DNA of 64,000 nt from Thermus brockianus (GTDB lineage: Bacteria > Deinococcota > Deinococci > Deinococcales > Thermaceae), in NCBI RefSeq assembly GCF_001880325.1, contig NZ_CP016312.1:1426001-1490000 (forward strand). The letters run 5' to 3'. Position numbers and translations under genes: made by a program. Of this stretch, positions 1 through 10,654 are shown piece by piece; position 1 is the stretch's first letter; the number at the start of each line of letters is the position of its first letter. Under the pieces are notes generated by a model, which was not told where the DNA came from, made no database searches, and saw nothing but the letters and a program-made list of their open reading frames with translations.

Positions 1-1
1 C

Positions 2-883
2 CACGCCAAGGCGGTGGTGAACGCCACGGGCCCCTTCACCGACGCTACCCGCCGCCTCCTGGACCCCCACCTGCCCCCCCTCCTCACCCCCTCCAGCGGG
101 GCCCACCTGGTCCTGGACTACCCGCTCAGGACGGGCCTCCTCCTCCCCAGGACCCGGGACGGCCGCGTTCTCTTCCTCCTGCCCTACCGGGGAAAGGCCC
201 TCTTGGGCACCACCGACCGGCCCGCCGAGGCCAGCTTCTGCCCCTTGCCCAAGGAGGAGGAGGTGGCCTACCTCCTGGAGGAGGTGAGGCCTTACCTGGG
301 GGACCTCTCCCCCCATATCCGGGCGGTCTGGAGCGGCCTTAGGCCCCTGGTGGGGCGGGGGGAGACGCGGCTTTTGGTGCGGGACCACCTCATCGCCGAG
401 GAAAGGGGGCTTTACACCCTCACGGGGGGCAAGTGGACCACCTTCCGCCTCATGGCCCAGGACCTCGTGGACCGCTTGGACCGGGACCTGGGCCTCGGGC
501 TTCCCCCCTCCCCCTCCCACGCCACCCCCCTCCTGGGGGCTGGCCCCAAGCCCCCCTTGGACCTCCCCGAGGGGGTGGCGGAACACCTCTACCGCACCTA
601 CGGCAGGGAGGCGCAGGCGGTGGCGGCCCTGGGGGATAGGCCCCTCCTGCCCGGGCGCCCTTACCTGGAGGGGGAGGTGGTCTACGCCGTGCGGGAGGAG
701 CTTGCCCAGAAGCCCCTGGACGTGCTCGCCCGGCGGATGGGCCTGGCCCTTTTGGACCAGGAGGCGGCGCGGGAGGCCCTGCCCCGGGTGGTGGCCCTCA
801 TGGCCCCCCTCCTGGGCTGGGACGAGGGGAGGGCCCGGGCGGAGCTGGAGGAGGCCCGGGCCGCCTTGCCCGGGCTTTGCTAA
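2..883 (+). CDS. glpD: glycerol-3-phosphate dehydrogenase, C-terminal part (5' end outside window)
   Basis: FAD-dependent oxidation of sn-glycerol 3-phosphate to dihydroxyacetone phosphate, feeding electrons to the quinone pool. The reading frame is open from base 2, so the N-terminal FAD-binding Rossmann part is missing. Visible family motifs are VNATGPFTD, the SSGAHLVL strand, [15 protein letters not shown] and the very characteristic [15 protein letters not shown] near the end of the core; the last ~110 residues fit the helical C-terminal domain. The stop codon overlaps by 3 nt the stop of the convergent ftsH. Apparent internal starts such as the GTG at 14 are ordinary valines. Identification is secure; which operon it belongs to cannot be seen. 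Confidence 0.9.
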   Translation, partial: HAKAVVNATGPFTDATRRLLDPHLPPLLTPSSGAHLVLDYPLRTGLLLPRTRDGRVLFLLPYRGKALLGTTDRPAEASFCPLPKEEEVAYLLEEVRPYLGDLSPHIRAVWSGLRPLVGRGETRLLVRDHLIAEERGLYTLTGGKWTTFRLMAQDLVDRLDRDLGLGLPPSPSHATPLLGAGPKPPLDLPEGVAEHLYRTYGREAQAVAALGDRPLLPGRPYLEGEVVYAVREELAQKPLDVLARRMGLALLDQEAAREALPRVVALMAPLLGWDEGRARAELEEARAALPGLC

Positions 884-2730
884 GCCTCCTCCGCCCTCTG
901 CACCGCCTGCGTTTCCCGCAGGATGGCCCGCACCCTTTCCCCGGGGATGGTTTCCTCCCGGAGGAGCTCTTCCGCCAGGCGGTGCATGGCCTCGGCGTGG
1001 GCCAGGAGGACCTCGCGGGCCCGGGCGTAGGCCTCGTCCAGGATTTTGCGGATGTCCTGGTCAATGAGGCGGGCGGTCTCCTCGGAGTGGTCTTTCTTCT
1101 TGGCGATCTCCTCGCCCAGGAAGATGGGGCCGGAGTCCGAGCCCCAGGCGATGTTCTTGAAGTGCTCCCCCATGCCCCAGTCCAGGACCATGCGCTTGGC
1201 GATCTGGGTGGCCCGCTTGAAGTCGTCCTGGGCCCCGGTGGTCACGGTGCCGGTGAAAAGCTCCTCCGCCACCCGGCCCGCCATGAGGACGGAAAGCTCG
1301 TCCATGAGGTGCTCCCGGGAGACCAGGACCCGCTCTTCCGGCTTGCTCCACCGGGCCCCCAGGGCCATGCCCCGGGGGACGATGGACACCTTTTCCGTCT
1401 TGTCGGCGTGGGGCAGCACCTCGCCCACCACGGCGTGGCCCGCCTCGTGGTAGGCCACGGCCCGCTTCTCCTCGGGGGAAAGCTTGAGGGCGGGGCGTTC
1501 CAGGCCCAGGACGATCTTGTCCAGGGCCTTGAGGAAGTGTTCCTTGCGGATTTTCTTTTCCCCGTCCCGGGCGGCGAGGAGGGCCGCCTCGTTCACCAGG
1601 TTCTTGAGGTCGGCCCCGGAGAAGCCCGGGGTGAGGTGGGCGAGCTCCAGGGCGTCCACGTCCTCGGCGATGGGCTTGCCCCGCATGTGCACCAGGAGGA
1701 TGTCCTTCCTCTCCTCCAAGGAGGGAAGGCCCACCACCACCTGGCGGTCAAAGCGCCCGGGGCGGAGGAGGGCGGGGTCTAGGATGTCGGGGCGGTTGGT
1801 GGCGGCGAGGACGATGACGGAGGTGTCCTTCTCAAAACCGTCCATCTCGGAAAGGATTTGGTTCAGGGTCTGCTCCCTTTCGTCGTGGCCGCCCCCGATG
1901 CCCGCTCCCCGTTTGCGGCCGATGGAGTCCAGCTCGTCAATGAAGATGATGCTGGGGGCGTTGCGGCGGGCGTCCTCAAAGAGGCTCCGCACCCGGCTCG
2001 CCCCCACCCCCACGAACATCTCCATGAACTCGCTGGCGGAGACGGAGAAGAAGGGCACCCCCGCCTCCCCCGCCACCGCCCGGGCCAGAAGGGTCTTGCC
2101 CGTGCCCGGGGGGCCCACCAGGAGGACGCCTTTGGGGATCTCCGCCCCTAGCTCTAGGTACTTCTTGGGGTTTTTGAGGAAGTCCACCACCTCCATGAGC
2201 TCGCGCTTGGCCTCCTCGTGCCCGGCCACGTCCTTGAAGGTGGTGTTCACCTTCCGCTCCTTGCCGTAGAGCTTGGCCCGGCTTTGGCCGAACTGCATCA
2301 CCTGGCCCGCCCCCCCTTGGGCCCGCATGAAGAAGAACCAGAAGAAGAGGATAAGGAGGAGGGTGGGTCCCACGTAGAGGAGGAGTTGCGGCCAGAAGGA
2401 GGGCGCTTTGGTGACCACCCGGACCCCGTTTTCCTCCAGGAAGCGCAAGAGCTCGGGGTCCGCCACCTGGGCGGGGGGCAGGGGCACCTGGAAGCGGCGG
2501 GCCACCTGGGTGCCTCCTTGGGGGGTGGGGAAGCGCTCGGGTTCTTTGAGTGTGCCCAGGAGGCGGGTTTCCTCCAGGGTGACCTCGGCCACCTTGCCCT
2601 GGCGCACCAGTTCCCGGAAGCCGGTGTAGGAGAGGGTGGGGGCGGGGGGGCCGGTGAAGGCGGTGTAGGCCAGGTAGCCTAAGAGGAGCAGAAAGATTAG
2701 GGTGAAGGGGTTCAAGCGTTGCGGCAACAT
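880..2730 (-). CDS. ftsH: ATP-dependent zinc metalloprotease FtsH
   Basis: Membrane-anchored AAA+ protease that degrades misfolded membrane proteins and short-lived regulators. The 616-residue protein has a first transmembrane helix at about 10-25, a periplasmic segment, a second helix at about 114-135, Walker A GPPGTGKT at 206-213, Walker B IIFIDELD around 261-268, the second region of homology [20 protein letters not shown] around 310-329, and the zinc motif HEAGH at 428-432 with the third ligand Asp in the GAQDD segment near 502. Length and order are normal for the family. A GGAGGT Shine-Dalgarno precedes the ATG and a TACCAT -10-like hexamer lies further upstream. Thermus genomes carry more than one FtsH paralogue, so which one this is remains open. 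Confidence 0.96.
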   Translation of the reverse strand: MLPQRLNPFTLIFLLLLGYLAYTAFTGPPAPTLSYTGFRELVRQGKVAEVTLEETRLLGTLKEPERFPTPQGGTQVARRFQVPLPPAQVADPELLRFLEENGVRVVTKAPSFWPQLLLYVGPTLLLILFFWFFFMRAQGGAGQVMQFGQSRAKLYGKERKVNTTFKDVAGHEEAKRELMEVVDFLKNPKKYLELGAEIPKGVLLVGPPGTGKTLLARAVAGEAGVPFFSVSASEFMEMFVGVGASRVRSLFEDARRNAPSIIFIDELDSIGRKRGAGIGGGHDEREQTLNQILSEMDGFEKDTSVIVLAATNRPDILDPALLRPGRFDRQVVVGLPSLEERKDILLVHMRGKPIAEDVDALELAHLTPGFSGADLKNLVNEAALLAARDGEKKIRKEHFLKALDKIVLGLERPALKLSPEEKRAVAYHEAGHAVVGEVLPHADKTEKVSIVPRGMALGARWSKPEERVLVSREHLMDELSVLMAGRVAEELFTGTVTTGAQDDFKRATQIAKRMVLDWGMGEHFKNIAWGSDSGPIFLGEEIAKKKDHSEETARLIDQDIRKILDEAYARAREVLLAHAEAMHRLAEELLREETIPGERVRAILRETQAVQRAEEA

Positions 2731-2764
2731 CTACCTCCCTTGCCCTATGGTAGCGCCTTACCGG

Positions 2765-2792
2765 GTGAGAGGACTGAAGGCTGTGGTATCCT
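2765..2792 (+). promoter_or_regulatory. leaderless promoter of the TPR gene
   Basis: GTGAGA at 2765-2770, 16-nt spacer, TATCCT at 2787-2792, ending 9 nt before the ATG at 2802. No Shine-Dalgarno is present, so transcription would start at or next to the start codon. Confidence 0.5.
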
Positions 2793-2801
2793 CTAGCGGC
2801 G

Positions 2802-4157
2802 ATGAGGGGGGTCCTCGAGGCCCTGCACCAGGGGGACTACGACACCGCCATAGAGCGCCTTACCCGCAAGGCCCTCTTCGGCTCCAAGGAGGAGGCCCGG
2901 GAGGCCCTCCTGCTCCTCGCCGAGGTGCATAGCCTCTATGGGGAGGAGGGGCTGGAGCGGGCCCACCAGGCCCTGGAGGAGGCCTATGAGCTTGGGGGGT
3001 TGGAGTTTAACCCCCTCTACCGGGCCCTCTTGGCGGAGCTTTTGGCCCTGGAGGGCCGAAGCGAGCGGGAAGTCCTTCCCCTTCTCCTCCCCACGGGGGA
3101 TCCCCGGGCCCTCTACCACCAGGCCCAGGCCCTCTTTTACCTAGGCCGCTTTGAGGAGGTTCTTGGGACGCTTAAGGAGGGGCTTCCCGCCTTTTTGGCC
3201 TGGCGGGCGGAGGCCCTTAAGGGGAGGGCTTTGGAGCGGCTTGGCCGCCACCGGGAGGCGGCCATGGCCTACGAGCGGGGGGCGGAGCTCGCCCTGGGGC
3301 TTGAGCGCTACTGGCTCCTCCTGGACGCCGCCGCCATGTGGGTGGAGGCGGGGGAGGGGGAAAGGGCCCTCCTCGCCTTGGAGGAAGCGAGGGAGGAGGT
3401 GGGGGAGATGGAAGGCGCCGAAGACGCCGCCACCCGCCACTACCTCCTGGCCCGGGCCCATCTCCTCCTGGAAAACCCCAACCGCGCCCTCGAGGAGGTG
3501 CAGGAGGCCCTGAGGAGGGAGGAGGAAAGCGGCCACAAGGCCTACGGCACCCCTCTCCTCCTCGGCCAGGCCCTCCTGCGCCTAGGCCGCTACCCGGAGG
3601 CCATGGCCGCCTTTCAGGAGGCCCTGGCGAGGGCCCAAGGGGAGGAGCGCCCCTATGTCCTCCACGAGATGGGGGTGGCGGCCTTGGACCAGGGGGCCTA
3701 CCTGGAGGCGGAGGAGTACCTCCGGCGCTTGGTGGAAGAGGAGGGCTACCCTTACCGGGCCCAGGCCCTGGCGGACCTGGCGGAGGCCCTTTACCGCCAA
3801 GGGCGTTACCAGGAGGCGGAAAGCGTGGCCAAGGAGGCCATGGCCCAGGGGGCGGAGGCGGCGGGGGAGCTCATCCTGGGCCACGTGGCCTACGACCTCA
3901 TGCACCTGGAGGAGGCCTTGGCCCACTACCGCAAGGCGGCGGAGCTTTCCGAGGAGGGAAGCCGGGAGTGGGTGGGGGCCCAGGAGATGGTGGTGGATAC
4001 CCTGGCCCAGTTGGGCTACCGCTCCCCCGAGGAGATCCTGGCCCGCGCCGAGGCGGTGCTTCCCCATGTCCACCCTGCCGACGAGTGGCACCAGGCCCTC
4101 CTCGCCTACCGGGAGCGGGCGGAGGCCATCCTGCGCCAGGGCAGGCGGCCCAACTAG
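2802..4157 (+). CDS. tetratricopeptide-repeat protein of unknown function
   Basis: A 451-residue, almost entirely helical protein built of repeated TPR-like units; clear ones include ALYHQAQALFYLGRFEEVL, KGRALERLGRHREAAMAYE, LLLGQALLRLGRYPEAMAAF and LADLAEALYRQGRYQEAES. There is no signal peptide or membrane segment, so a cytoplasmic protein-protein interaction scaffold is the most that can be inferred. It is read divergently from ftsH with a 71-bp intergenic region holding both promoters, and overlaps the 3' end of the convergent DUF4388 gene by 4 nt. No partner or process can be assigned from sequence. Confidence 0.85.
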   Translation: MRGVLEALHQGDYDTAIERLTRKALFGSKEEAREALLLLAEVHSLYGEEGLERAHQALEEAYELGGLEFNPLYRALLAELLALEGRSEREVLPLLLPTGDPRALYHQAQALFYLGRFEEVLGTLKEGLPAFLAWRAEALKGRALERLGRHREAAMAYERGAELALGLERYWLLLDAAAMWVEAGEGERALLALEEAREEVGEMEGAEDAATRHYLLARAHLLLENPNRALEEVQEALRREEESGHKAYGTPLLLGQALLRLGRYPEAMAAFQEALARAQGEERPYVLHEMGVAALDQGAYLEAEEYLRRLVEEEGYPYRAQALADLAEALYRQGRYQEAESVAKEAMAQGAEAAGELILGHVAYDLMHLEEALAHYRKAAELSEEGSREWVGAQEMVVDTLAQLGYRSPEEILARAEAVLPHVHPADEWHQALLAYRERAEAILRQGRRPN

Positions 4158-5185
4158 CCCCGCCGCAGGGGGCTTAGGGCCTTAAGCACCTCCTGGGCCC
4201 GAAGGGGCTTGGGCAGGTGGAGGACCCTTAGGGGGCGGAAGAGGAGGCCTGGGGGCGTTTCGCTCACCAGGTACAAGGAGGCCAGTTTCCCTTCGGGGTG
4301 GGCCCGGATTTTGCGGACCCACTCCAGGGCTTTCTCCCCTTGCAGGATGACGCCCTTGGGCCTTTCCTTGAGGAGCCTCAGGGCCATCTCCAGGTCCTTG
4401 GCCAGGAGGACGCGGAAGCGGTGGGCCTCGAGGAGGTACAAAAGGAGCCTCCGCACCACCCCGCTCTCCGAAAGGATGAGGACCAAGGGGTCCTCCGCCA
4501 GGAGGGTGGAGGGGCGGACCAGGCCCCGGCTTTTGAGCTCAAAGAGGAGGTGGTACACCGCTTCTTCCGGCAGGCCCGAAAGGAGGGCCACGCTCCGCGC
4601 CCGGCGCACCCCGTCCAGGTGCTCCAACACCGCCCAGGCCTCGGGGGAAAGGGGGTGGCGGGTGGGGTCTTCCACCAGGTGGAGCACCTCGTCCGGGTCC
4701 ACCTGGCCCCGGCGCCACTCGTCCAGGCGCCTCGCCGCCTCCATGAGGGCGGCGTCCGTGTCCAGGGTGTGGGGCAGGGCCACCTGGCTCCCCTCCGTGA
4801 GGGGTTCGGCCAAGATCTCCCCCTCCCTTTCCCCCAGGAGGGTGGCCAAGGCCTCCAGGACCTGGGCCTCCAGGGCCTCCCGTAGCTCCTCCTCCCCGAT
4901 GAGGCCAAGCTCCAGGGCCAAGGCCCCTAAGGGGGTGCCGGGGTTCTCCCGGCCCTGGCGCTCCACCAGGGCCTGCACCTCCTCCAGGCTCAGGTGGCCG
5001 AGGCGCACCAGGTACTCCCCCAGGTGGGGCCCGGGCTCCGTGCGGGCGTAGAGGATGCGCCCGCCTAGGAGGTGGACCCGGCCATAGATGCGCCCCTGGA
5101 AGGCCACCACGGCGCTTTTCCGCTGGGCGGCGAGGGCCTTTAGGAGCTCGCCCAGGTCCAGTTCCTCCAAGGTGGCCCGGATCAT
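4154..5185 (-). CDS. DUF4388 protein with degenerate response-regulator receiver domain
   Basis: 343 residues. The N-terminus (about 1-110) matches the DUF4388 pattern (LEELDLGELLKALAAQRKSA, then a glycine-rich beta region with LLGGRILYA and LGEYLVRLG). The middle looks like a helical/winged-helix segment. The C-terminal ~110 residues fold like a receiver: a hydrophobic LVLIL strand, regular alpha/beta spacing and a final conserved LPKPLR lysine, but the acidic pair is replaced by SES and no Asp occupies the phospho-acceptor position (GVILQGEKAL), so phosphorylation is unlikely. Its ATG lies one base after the ruvB stop codon, implying translational coupling to ruvB. DUF4388 proteins are often linked to two-component or gliding systems; role here unknown. 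Confidence 0.8.
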   Translation of the reverse strand: MIRATLEELDLGELLKALAAQRKSAVVAFQGRIYGRVHLLGGRILYARTEPGPHLGEYLVRLGHLSLEEVQALVERQGRENPGTPLGALALELGLIGEEELREALEAQVLEALATLLGEREGEILAEPLTEGSQVALPHTLDTDAALMEAARRLDEWRRGQVDPDEVLHLVEDPTRHPLSPEAWAVLEHLDGVRRARSVALLSGLPEEAVYHLLFELKSRGLVRPSTLLAEDPLVLILSESGVVRRLLLYLLEAHRFRVLLAKDLEMALRLLKERPKGVILQGEKALEWVRKIRAHPEGKLASLYLVSETPPGLLFRPLRVLHLPKPLRAQEVLKALSPLRRG

Positions 5186-5186
5186 G

Positions 5187-6164
5187 CTAGAGAAGGGGTT
5201 CCGCCGGCGGCGGAAAGCCCAGGTGGCGGTAGGCCCTTTCCGTGGCCACCCGCCCCCTGGGGGTGCGCTTGAGGAGGCCCTGCTGGATGAGGTAGGGCTC
5301 GTGCACCTCCTCCAGGGTCCCGGGGTCCTCGGACACCGCCGTGGCCAGGGTGGCGAGGCCCACGGGGCCGCCGCCGAAGCGGAGGATGAGGGCCTCGAGG
5401 ATCTCCCGGTCCCGCTTCTCCAGGCCGAGCTCGTCTAGCCCCAAGGTGGCCAGGGCCTCCTCGGCCCTTTCCCGGGTGATGACCCCTTCCCCCGCCACCT
5501 GGGCGAAGTCCCGCACCCTGCGGAAGAGCCGCTTGGCGATGCGCATGGTGCCCCGGCTCCGCTTGGCGATCTCTATGGCGGCCTCCTCGGCGATCTCCAC
5601 CCCAAGGAGGCGGGCGTCCCGCTTGATCCCAAGGGCAAGCTCCTCCAGGCTGTAGTACTCCAGGTGCTCCACGATGCCGAAGCGGCTCCTAAGGGGCGGG
5701 GTGATGAGGCCGGGGCGGGTGGTGGCCCCGATGAGGGTGAAGCGGGGAAGCTCCAGGCGGATGGTCCTCGCCGCCGGCCCCTGGCCGATGACGATGTCCA
5801 TCTTGAAGTCCTCCATGGCCGGGTAGAGGTGCTCCTCCGCCTGGCGGCTTAGGCGGTGGATCTCGTCAATGAAGAGGATATCCCCCTCCTCCAGGGAGTT
5901 GGCCAGGATGGCGGCCAGGTCCCCAGGCTTCTCAATGGCCGGCCCCGAGGTGATGCGCAGGTTCACCCCGAGCTCGTGGGCGATGACGTGGGCCAGGGTG
6001 GTTTTGCCGAGACCGGGGGGCCCAAAGAGGAGGAGGTGCTCCAGGGGCTCCCCCCGGGCCTTGGCGGCCTCGAGGTAGACCCTGAGCTTTCTCTTGAGCC
6101 TCTCCTGGCCGATGTATTCGTCCAGGGTCTTGGGCCTTAGGGCAAGGTCCGGGTAAACCTCCAC
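5187..6164 (-). CDS. ruvB: Holliday junction branch-migration helicase RuvB
   Basis: AAA+ motor that with RuvA drives branch migration of Holliday junctions in recombinational repair. 325 residues, the usual length. Walker A GPPGLGKT at 48-55, Walker [12 protein letters not shown] around 95-105, sensor/arginine-finger region [18 protein letters not shown] around 165, and the C-terminal winged-helix DNA-binding domain ([27 protein letters not shown]). It is read divergently from panB across only 24 bp and is followed with a 1-nt gap by the DUF4388 gene. ruvA and ruvC are not in the window. Confidence 0.97.
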   Translation of the reverse strand: MEVYPDLALRPKTLDEYIGQERLKRKLRVYLEAAKARGEPLEHLLLFGPPGLGKTTLAHVIAHELGVNLRITSGPAIEKPGDLAAILANSLEEGDILFIDEIHRLSRQAEEHLYPAMEDFKMDIVIGQGPAARTIRLELPRFTLIGATTRPGLITPPLRSRFGIVEHLEYYSLEELALGIKRDARLLGVEIAEEAAIEIAKRSRGTMRIAKRLFRRVRDFAQVAGEGVITRERAEEALATLGLDELGLEKRDREILEALILRFGGGPVGLATLATAVSEDPGTLEEVHEPYLIQQGLLKRTPRGRVATERAYRHLGFPPPAEPLL

Positions 6165-6188
6165 GCCCTTTCATGATAGCCTTTTCCC

Positions 6189-6974
6189 GTGCGGCGCACG
6201 GTGAAGGAGTTTCGCCAGGCTAAGGGCAAGAGGCTCGTCTACCTCACGGCCTACGACTACCCCACGGCCCGGCTGGCTGAGGCCGCCGGGGTGGACGCCA
6301 TCTTGGTGGGGGACTCCTTGGGCATGGTGGTGCTGGGCTACCCCTCCACCGTCCCCGTCACCTTGGAGGAGATGCTCCACCACACCAAGGCGGCCAGGCG
6401 GGGAGCCCCGGAGACCTTTTTGGTGGCGGACCTGCCCTACCTGAGCTACGCCACCCTGGACCGGGCCTTGAGGGCGGCGGAGCGCCTCCTCAAGGAGGGC
6501 GGGGCGGATGCGGTGAAGCTGGAGGGGGGCGAGGAGGTGGCGGAGATTGTCAAGGGCCTCACCCGGGCCGGGGTGCCGGTCCTGGGGCACGTGGGCCTCA
6601 CCCCCCAGACGGCGAGCCAGCTTGGGGGCTACAGGCTCCAGGGTAAGGGCAAAGAGGAGGCCGAGCGCATCCTGAAAGGGGCCTTGGCCTTGGAGGAGGC
6701 GGGGGCCTATGGGGTGGTGCTGGAGATGGTGCCCGCCTCCTTGGCCAAGGAGATCACAGAGCGGCTTTCCATCCACACCGTGGGCATCGGGGCGGGGCCC
6801 CATACGGACGCCCAGGTCCTGGTCTTCCACGATGTGGTGGGGCTTTATGGGGAGTTCAAGCCCCGCTTTGTAAAGCGCTACCTGGAGGCGGGGAAGCTCA
6901 TCCAAGAGGCCCTTGCAAAGTACGCCGAGGAGGTGCGGGAAGGGGTTTTCCCTGGCCCCGAGCACAGCTTCTAG
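6189..6974 (+). CDS. panB: 3-methyl-2-oxobutanoate hydroxymethyltransferase
   Basis: First committed step of pantothenate (coenzyme A) synthesis: transfers a hydroxymethyl group from methylenetetrahydrofolate to alpha-ketoisovalerate. The 261-residue TIM-barrel protein shows LTAYDYPTARLAE, GDSLGMVVLGY (metal-ligand Asp 42), ADLPYLSY (Asp 81), VKLEGG (Lys 110, Glu 112), GHVGLTPQ (His 134) and the catalytic Glu 179 in VLEMVP. The GTG at 6189 is the first start that gives the family's N-terminus (TVKEFRQAKGKR). It is followed 7 nt later by rluD, so the two are probably cotranscribed. Confidence 0.96.
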   Translation: MRRTVKEFRQAKGKRLVYLTAYDYPTARLAEAAGVDAILVGDSLGMVVLGYPSTVPVTLEEMLHHTKAARRGAPETFLVADLPYLSYATLDRALRAAERLLKEGGADAVKLEGGEEVAEIVKGLTRAGVPVLGHVGLTPQTASQLGGYRLQGKGKEEAERILKGALALEEAGAYGVVLEMVPASLAKEITERLSIHTVGIGAGPHTDAQVLVFHDVVGLYGEFKPRFVKRYLEAGKLIQEALAKYAEEVREGVFPGPEHSF

Positions 6975-6981
6975 CCCTACA

Positions 6982-7921
<940 letters not shown>

Positions 7922-7925
<4 letters not shown>

Positions 7926-8803
7926 ACGCTTTCCAGGCCCTTCCGGCGGCAGGGGTGGGAACGTCCAAAGGGCACACGCTCTACGTGGGGGATGCCCGGG
8001 AGGTGCTCAGCCGGTTGCCCGAGGCCTCCGTGCACCTGGTCATCACCTCTCCCCCCTACTGGACCCTGAAGCGCTACGAGGACGTGCCCGGCCAGCTCGG
8101 CCACGTGGAGGATTACGAGGCGTTCTTGGACGAGCTGGACCGGGTCTGGCGGGAGGTGTACCGCCTACTGGTGCCTGGGGGCAGGCTCATCGTGGTGGTG
8201 GGGGATGTGGCCGTGGCCCGGAAACGCTTCGGGCGGCACCTGGTCTTTCCCCTCCACGCCGACATCCAGGTGCGGTGCCGGAAGATGGGCTTCGACAACC
8301 TGAACCCCATCCTTTGGCACAAGCACACCAACGCCGCCCTAGAAGCGGACCGCCCCGGCTTTTTCTTGGGCAAGCCCTACGAGCCCGGGGCCATCATCAA
8401 GACCGAGGTGGAGTACATCCTGATGCAACGGAAGCCCGGGGGCTACCGCAAGCCCACCCCCGAGCAACGGGAAGCCTCCAGAATCCCCAAGGACCTCTTC
8501 GCCCGTTGGTTCCGCCAAATCTGGGACGACATCCCGGGGGAGAGCACCAAGGCCCACCCCGCCCCCTTCCCCCTGGAGTTGGCGGAGCGGCTTGTGCGCA
8601 TGTTCAGCTTCGTGGGGGACGTGGTCCTAGACCCCTTTGCCGGCACCGGCACCACCCTTATCGCCGCTGCCCGGTGGGGGAGGCGGGCTTTGGGGGTGGA
8701 GCTCGTGCCCAAGTACGCCGAGCTCGCCCAAAAGCGCTTCGCCCAGGAGCTCCCAGAGGCTCGGCTTGAACCCCTGGAGGTTTGGCGATGGAGCGAGACC
8801 TAG
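7922..8803 (+). CDS. beta-class DNA methyltransferase of a type II restriction-modification system
   Basis: 293 residues. The catalytic motif IV TSPPYW is at 42-47 and the S-adenosylmethionine motif DPFAGTGTT at 237-245; catalytic before cofactor motif is the beta-class order. The TSPPY form is typical of N4-cytosine methyltransferases, although N6-adenine cannot be excluded. It would protect host DNA from the nuclease encoded directly downstream, whose ATG lies inside its 3' end (16-nt overlap). A TATACT hexamer just upstream suggests a leaderless transcript. Recognition sequence cannot be read from the protein by eye. Confidence 0.88.
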
Positions 8804-9459
8804 CCAGGGAGTTAGAGCGCCTTTTGCAAGGGGTGCTGGGTACCTCCTCCCAGGACAGCGGGCGTCAAGGCGGCCTGGCCAAGTACTTGGTAGAGCGGCT
8901 AAAGGACCGCCTTCCGTCCCGCCTTTGGCCCTATCTGGAAGCGGAGGTCCAGGTGCCAGGCTTGGCGCGGGAAAAAGCTTGGGACCTGGGCTTGGTCTAC
9001 CCTGTGGAGCCCTCTCTCCCGAAAAAGCCCCGGCTCCTCCTTTCGCTCAAGTCCATTCTGCGAAACCCCTCGGGTTCGTGGCCTAACCGCCTGGATGACT
9101 TGGTGGGGGAGGTCTCCTCCGTTCAGATGCTTTTCCCGGAGGTGGTGGTGGGGTACGTCGTGGTTTTAGACCACGGCGCCCCTACCAAGCGGAAGGGCAC
9201 CTACAAGCGGCCCGAAGGGGACGAACTCCTTTCCATCTATGCCCGCTTTAAGGAAGGCCTGGCCGCCTTAGCCCAAAGGCGGCCGCCCCTTTGGGCCCAA
9301 GGGCTTGTGGAGGCCCATTGGGTCTTGGAGATGGACAGCCGCAAGAAGCCGCTTCTGCGAAATCCCGAAGAAACGGTTCGTGCGGGCGAGGCTTTTTTAG
9401 ATACTTTGGTGGAGGCCTTGCGCCAGCGGGAGCCCCTCCTTTTCCTAGACGAGGGCTAG
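8788..9459 (+). CDS. probable type II restriction endonuclease
   Basis: 223 residues, placed and overlapped like the partner nuclease of the preceding methyltransferase. The core WDLGLVYP ... RLLLSLKSI (Asp 66, Ser-Leu-Lys 86-88) is compatible with a PD-(D/E)XK nuclease with a serine in the middle acidic position, and the following NRLDDLVGEVSSVQMLFPEVVVGYVVV helix-strand pattern resembles that seen after the catalytic core of several type II enzymes. The ATG at 8788 has a GGAGG seven bases upstream. Base composition is visibly less GC-biased at third positions than in neighbours, suggesting horizontal acquisition. It ends 15 nt inside the 3' end of the convergent lysN. Assignment rests mainly on context. 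Confidence 0.65.
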   Translation: MERDLARELERLLQGVLGTSSQDSGRQGGLAKYLVERLKDRLPSRLWPYLEAEVQVPGLAREKAWDLGLVYPVEPSLPKKPRLLLSLKSILRNPSGSWPNRLDDLVGEVSSVQMLFPEVVVGYVVVLDHGAPTKRKGTYKRPEGDELLSIYARFKEGLAALAQRRPPLWAQGLVEAHWVLEMDSRKKPLLRNPEETVRAGEAFLDTLVEALRQREPLLFLDEG

Positions 9460-10638
9460 AAGCCCCTTAAGCGCCCTTCCCAGGCGGCGCACGCCCTCTT
9501 CTATCCGGGCCCGGTCCATGGTGGCGTAGGAAAGCCTTAGGGTGTTCTCCCCACCCCCCTCGGCGAAGAAGGGGCTGCCGGGCACGAAGGCCACGTTTTC
9601 CTCTATGGCCCGTTGGAAGAGGCGCTCGGCGGAAAGCCCTTCGGGTAGGGTCATCCAGACGAACATGCCCCCCTTGGGCCGGGTGTAGCGCACCCCCGCG
9701 GGCATCTCCCGGTCCAGGGCGGAGAGCATGGCCTCCGCCTTCTCCCGGTAGGTTTGGCGGATGAGGGCGAGGCGCTCGGGGAAGCCCTCCTGTACCAAGG
9801 CGTGGACCAGCATCTGGTTGAGGACGGGGGAGTGGAGGTCCGCCCCCTGCTTGGCCTGGGTGAGCTTCAGGATGGCCTCGGGGTGGGCGGCCACGAAGGC
9901 CACCCTGAGGCCCGGGGCGAGGATTTTGGAGAAGCTGCTCAGGTAGATGACCCCGGGGTAACCCGCCTCCCGGGCGAGTTCAAAGAGGCTTGGAAGCCGG
10001 CTTTCCCCAAAGTAGAGCTCCCGGTAGGCGTCGTCCTCCACCACCACGAGGCCCCTTGCCATGGCCATCTCCAGGAGGCGCTTACGGGCGGGAAGGGGCA
10101 TGAGACCCCCCGAGGGGTTTTGGAAGGAGGGGATGAGGTAGAGGAAGCGGGGGCGTTCCCCCTTCAGGGCTTCTTCCAGGGCCTCGAGGTCCGGCCCCTC
10201 TTCCCCGGCGGGCACGGTGAGGAAGCGGGGACCATAGGGCCGGAAGGCCTGGATGGCCCCCATGTAGCTGGGGGCCTCCAGGAGGAGGGGGCTTCCTTCG
10301 TCCAGGAAGACCTTCCCCAGGAGGTCCAAGACCTGCTGGCTTCCCGTGGTGATGAGGACCTCCTCTGGGCTTAGGCCAAGCCACTCCGCCACCCAGGCCC
10401 TTAGGGGGAAGTAGCCCTCCGTGGGCCCATACTGCAAGGCCACCTCGCCCTTATCCCGGAGGATGGCGGCCGCCTTTTCCGCCGCCAAGCCCTTGGGGAA
10501 AAGCTCGGGGGCGGGAAGCCCCCCGGCGAAGCTGATGACCCCAGGGCGCTGGGTGAGCTTGAGGAGCTCCCGGATGGTGGAGGCCTGGATGCGGCGCGCC
10601 CTTTCGCCAAAAAGGGTATTCCAGTCTAGGGTTTTCAC
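9445..10638 (-). CDS. lysN: alpha-aminoadipate / branched-chain and aromatic aminotransferase LysN
   Basis: Fold-type I PLP aminotransferase of 397 residues, nearly identical in layout to T. thermophilus LysN, which converts 2-oxoadipate to alpha-aminoadipate in the AAA-type lysine pathway and also accepts leucine and aromatic substrates. Visible features: the N-terminal substrate-determining helix region RIQASTIRELLKLTQRPG, SFAGGLPAPELFP, YGPTEGYFPLR, IPSFQNPSGG, VVVEDDAYRELYF and the PLP lysine 238 in SSFSKILAPGLR. GTG start at 10638 is set by a TAGAAT -10 element six bases upstream (leaderless). It lies 16 nt downstream of dgt on the same strand. Other lysine-pathway genes are not in the window. 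Confidence 0.93.
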   Translation of the reverse strand: MKTLDWNTLFGERARRIQASTIRELLKLTQRPGVISFAGGLPAPELFPKGLAAEKAAAILRDKGEVALQYGPTEGYFPLRAWVAEWLGLSPEEVLITTGSQQVLDLLGKVFLDEGSPLLLEAPSYMGAIQAFRPYGPRFLTVPAGEEGPDLEALEEALKGERPRFLYLIPSFQNPSGGLMPLPARKRLLEMAMARGLVVVEDDAYRELYFGESRLPSLFELAREAGYPGVIYLSSFSKILAPGLRVAFVAAHPEAILKLTQAKQGADLHSPVLNQMLVHALVQEGFPERLALIRQTYREKAEAMLSALDREMPAGVRYTRPKGGMFVWMTLPEGLSAERLFQRAIEENVAFVPGSPFFAEGGGENTLRLSYATMDRARIEEGVRRLGRALKGLLALV

Positions 10639-10644
10639 TTACCC

Positions 10645-10650
10645 ATTCTA
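10645..10650 (-). promoter_or_regulatory. -10 element of lysN
   Basis: TAGAAT on the minus strand, six bases upstream of the lysN GTG and just past the dgt stop; no Shine-Dalgarno intervenes. Fits a leaderless lysN transcript in addition to read-through from dgt. Confidence 0.45.
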
Positions 10651-10654
10651 CGCC

